Source: Ferdinandcohnia sp047246645 (GTDB taxonomy: Bacteria; Bacillota; Bacilli; Bacillales; Bacillaceae_L). From it: a stretch of 64,000 nt of DNA. The stretch covers positions 119,526-183,525 of the forward strand of contig NZ_JBFOKR010000010.1 of assembly GCF_047246645.1 (NCBI RefSeq). Direction: 5' to 3'. Made by a program: the position numbers and the translations under genes. The notes under the pieces are model-generated. The model saw nothing but the letters and a program-made list of their open reading frames with translations, did no database searches and had not been told where the DNA came from. This document shows positions 61,834 through 64,000 of the stretch, in pieces; within the stretch, counting starts at the first letter, position 1, and each line of letters starts with the position of its first letter.

Positions 61834-62349
61834 ATGAGCGAGAATAAACACCGGGTTTCTAGACGTCAATTTTTAAACTATACCCTTACAGGTGTAGGCG
61901 GTTTCATGGCTGCAGGAATGCTAATGCCAATGGTCCGTTTTGCAATAGACCCATTACTTCAACCACAAGGTGAACAAGACATGGTACAAGTGGTGAGTGT
62001 AGATAAAATCACTAATGAACCACAAAAGTTTGACTTTAAGATCCATCAAATTGATGGTTGGTATGAATCAGATGTTTCAACATCTGCGTGGGTTTATAAA
62101 AATGACAATGGCGACATCGTAGCTTTATCACCTGTTTGTAAACATCTAGGCTGTGCGGTTTCTTGGGGAGAAGATCCAGCAAACCCTGACCGTTTCTTCT
62201 GTCCTTGTCACTACGGTTTATATGAGAAGAATGGTTTGAATGTACCTAACACTCCACCAATGGGACCATTAGATGTATTTGACAGCCAAGTAAAAGATGG
62301 TTACCTATACTTAGGAAAAGCAAAACCGAATCCAATAAAAGGGGCGTAA
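61834..62349 (+). CDS. qcrA: Menaquinol:cytochrome c reductase Rieske iron-sulfur subunit QcrA
   Basis: 171 aa. An N-terminal twin-arginine-like segment (SRRQFLNYTLTGVGGF) doubles as membrane anchor. The Rieske [2Fe-2S] ligands are in CKHLGC and CPCHYG. Takes electrons from menaquinol. First gene of qcrABC with AGAGGGGGG upstream. Confidence 0.96.
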   Translation: MSENKHRVSRRQFLNYTLTGVGGFMAAGMLMPMVRFAIDPLLQPQGEQDMVQVVSVDKITNEPQKFDFKIHQIDGWYESDVSTSAWVYKNDNGDIVALSPVCKHLGCAVSWGEDPANPDRFFCPCHYGLYEKNGLNVPNTPPMGPLDVFDSQVKDGYLYLGKAKPNPIKGA

Positions 62350-62352
62350 TAA

Positions 62353-63027
62353 ATGTTAAATAAGATATTTGACTGGGTTGACGAACGACTTGATGTTACG
62401 CCTCTTTGGGCGGATATTGCAGACCATGAAGTTCCTGAACATGTTAATCCAGCGCATCATTTTTCAGCGTTTGTATACTGCTTTGGAGGTCTAACTTTCT
62501 TTATCGTTGTAATCCAAGTTCTTTCTGGTATGTTCTTAACAATGTACTATGTACCAGATATTAAAAACGCATGGGAATCTGTTTACTATTTACAAAATAA
62601 TGTAGCTTTTGGTCAAATTGTACGTGGAATGCATCACTGGGGAGCAAGTTTGGTAATCGTTATGATGTTCTTACATACTCTTCGTGTATTTTTCCAAGGT
62701 GCATATAAGAAACCACGTGAGTTAAACTGGATTGTTGGAGTTTTAATTTTCTTTATTATGTTAGCATTAGGTCTAACTGGTTACTTATTACCTTGGGACA
62801 TGAAAGCATTATTTGCTACAAAAGTTACGATTCAAATTATTGAATCAGTACCTTTACTTGGACCTCACTTGAAAACGTTAATTGCAGGACATCCTGAAAT
62901 TATTGGAGCTCAAACCTTAACACGTTTCTTTGCGATTCATGTATTTTTCTTACCAGCAGCACTATTTGGATTATTAGCTGCTCACTTTATCATGATTCGT
63001 CGACAAGGTATTTCAGGTCCACTATAA
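62353..63027 (+). CDS. qcrB: Menaquinol:cytochrome c reductase cytochrome b subunit QcrB
   Basis: 224 aa, b6-type cytochrome b with four transmembrane helices and heme-ligand histidines (MHHWGASLVIVMMFLHTLR and the second pair in RFFAIHVFFLPA...AAHF). Starts three nt after qcrA. The split b6/subunit IV organisation is characteristic of Bacillus. Confidence 0.96.
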   Translation: MLNKIFDWVDERLDVTPLWADIADHEVPEHVNPAHHFSAFVYCFGGLTFFIVVIQVLSGMFLTMYYVPDIKNAWESVYYLQNNVAFGQIVRGMHHWGASLVIVMMFLHTLRVFFQGAYKKPRELNWIVGVLIFFIMLALGLTGYLLPWDMKALFATKVTIQIIESVPLLGPHLKTLIAGHPEIIGAQTLTRFFAIHVFFLPAALFGLLAAHFIMIRRQGISGPL

Positions 63028-63083
63028 TATTTAAATGACTTTAGTTTTACTTAATAAATTCATAAAAAGGAGGGGGACCGATT

Positions 63084-63851
63084 ATGCATCGCGGAAAAGG
63101 AATGAAATTTGTTGGGGACTCACGTGTTCCTGTTACCAATAGAAAGCATATTCCTAAAGACTATTCCGAATATCCTGGGAAAACAGAAGCTTTTTGGCCA
63201 AACTTCTTACTTAAAGAATGGTTGGTTGGTTCGGTTTTCTTAGTAGCGTTCTTATGCTTAACAGCAGCGCATCCATCACCATTGGAAAAAATTGCTGATC
63301 CAACTGCATCAGGGTATATTCCATTACCAGACTGGTATTTCTTATTCATGTATCAATTGATTAAGTACACTTATGCATCTGGTGATTATAATGTGATTGG
63401 TACACTTGTTATTCCAGGACTTGCATTTGGAGCACTTTTACTTGCTCCATTCTTAGATCGTGGTCCAGAGCGTAGACCATCTAAGCGACCTATTGCTACA
63501 GGTTTAATGCTTTTAGCAGTTGCTTCGGTTACTTACTTAACTTGGGAATCTGCTTCACAAGTTGACTGGGAAGCAAGAGCGGAATCTGCTAAAATTGTTG
63601 CAGAAGCTGAAATTGATAAAGAATCAGAAGGCTATAAATTGTTTCAAGACAAAGGATGTATCGGATGTCACGGCGGTAACCTAGAAGGTGGACCTGCTGG
63701 TAAAGCGCTTGTTGACAATGGATTAACACCTGAACAAATTGCTGATATTGCAGTAAATGGTCAAGGCGGAATGCCTGCTGGAATGTTCGAAGGAACAGAT
63801 GAAGAACTGCAAAAGCTTGCAGAGTTTATCTCAGGGGTAACGTCTAAATAA
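63084..63851 (+). CDS. qcrC: Menaquinol:cytochrome c reductase subunit QcrC (subunit IV plus cytochrome c)
   Basis: 255 aa fusion. The N-terminal part is subunit IV-like with three transmembrane helices (including PDWYFLFMYQL, the PEWY-equivalent quinol site written PDWY). The C-terminal cytochrome c domain carries heme motif CIGCH and Met ligand region GGMPAGMF. Last gene of the operon. Confidence 0.96.
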   Translation: MHRGKGMKFVGDSRVPVTNRKHIPKDYSEYPGKTEAFWPNFLLKEWLVGSVFLVAFLCLTAAHPSPLEKIADPTASGYIPLPDWYFLFMYQLIKYTYASGDYNVIGTLVIPGLAFGALLLAPFLDRGPERRPSKRPIATGLMLLAVASVTYLTWESASQVDWEARAESAKIVAEAEIDKESEGYKLFQDKGCIGCHGGNLEGGPAGKALVDNGLTPEQIADIAVNGQGGMPAGMFEGTDEELQKLAEFISGVTSK

Positions 63852-63858
63852 TAAAGAA

Positions 63859-63888
63859 AAAGCTGACTATGTGTAGTCAGCTTTTTTT
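63859..63888 (+). terminator. Terminator of qcrABC
   Basis: Perfect 11-bp stem AAAGCTGACTA / TAGTCAGCTTT with a 4-nt loop and T-run. Confidence 0.9.
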
Positions 63889-64000
63889 AATGATAAGAAA
63901 GCATTCCTGTATTAAAGCAAAATGAGGTTTGAACAAAAAAAGTCCTCTTGGTATGATACGAGGTGTCCAAGCTGATCAGCGCAAAGGACCCTTAAAATTA

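Noticed and set aside
1..64000. tRNA, rRNA, prophage and toxin-antitoxin genes
   Set aside because: Looked for and not seen; no cloverleaf-like 3' CCA regions, integrase or paired small toxin genes could be supported.

Overview
The window is a stretch of the chromosome of an AT-rich, spore-forming Gram-positive bacterium of the family Bacillaceae. The evidence is gene content and order: resD-resE-sigX-rsiX, serA, fer, ypbB-recS-ypbD-ypbE, cotJABC, ypbG, ypbH, gudB, ypdA, ansA, prsW, sleB-ypeB, ypfA, ypfB, cmk, ypfD, yphA-yphB, der, gpsA, yphE-yphF, spoIVA, hbs, folE, mtrB, hepS-menG-hepT, ndk, cheR, aroC-aroB-aroH, trpEDCFBA-hisC-tyrA-aroA, ypiA-ypiB-ypiF and qcrABC. This closely follows the Bacillus subtilis chromosome, but the intergenic content differs and several genes are extra. 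I saw no rRNA, tRNA, CRISPR array, prophage or intact transposase gene. The organism is clearly not B. subtilis itself, and I do not name a species.

Layout. Positions 1-6000 hold the ResDE redox two-component system, a cobalamin riboswitch controlling a lipoprotein and an ECF-transporter S component, and SigX with its anti-sigma factor. Positions 6000-10200 hold an M23/LysM cell-wall peptidase, a PHP-domain phosphoesterase, serA and ferredoxin. Positions 10500-17600 hold the ypbB-recS-ypbD-ypbE cluster, the divergent cotJ spore-coat operon, a phosphoesterase and the MecA paralogue YpbH. Positions 18000-25200 hold glutamate dehydrogenase, a bacillithiol-disulfide reductase, asparaginase, the PrsW protease and the germination pair sleB-ypeB. 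Positions 25200-36200 hold ypfA/ypfB, cmk, plsC, an S1-domain protein, the GTPase Der, gpsA and small sporulation-associated genes. Positions 36400-44100 hold spoIVA, hbs, folE, mtrB (TRAP), the menaquinone and heptaprenyl-diphosphate genes, ndk and cheR. Positions 44800-57400 are the aromatic amino acid supraoperon, with a complete TRAP-controlled trp leader at about 47540-47850. Positions 58000-63900 hold a degenerate amidohydrolase-like gene, ypiA/ypiB/ypiF and the menaquinol:cytochrome c reductase genes qcrABC.

The unusual material is mostly between genes. Large, relatively GC-rich mosaic elements made of short interchangeable hairpins lie at about 29.16-29.52, 34.71-35.12 and 44.16-44.61 kb, with remnants or relatives at 38.06-38.18 and 57.73-57.97 kb. 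Aligning two copies by eye shows one carrying a hairpin module inserted into an otherwise colinear sequence. A second family of nested palindromes containing TTATTCAG/CTGAATAA lies upstream of gudB and downstream of aroA. A candidate structured non-coding RNA with a strong terminator follows gpsA (34.41-34.67 kb). SleB carries a very long Gln-rich, repeat-encoded linker.

Functionally the window links respiration (ResDE, QcrABC, menaquinone), aromatic and tryptophan synthesis (with its regulator TRAP encoded about 8 kb upstream of the operon), sporulation and germination (CotJ, SpoIVA, SleB/YpeB), and envelope stress regulation (SigX/RsiX, PrsW, YpiA/YpiB).
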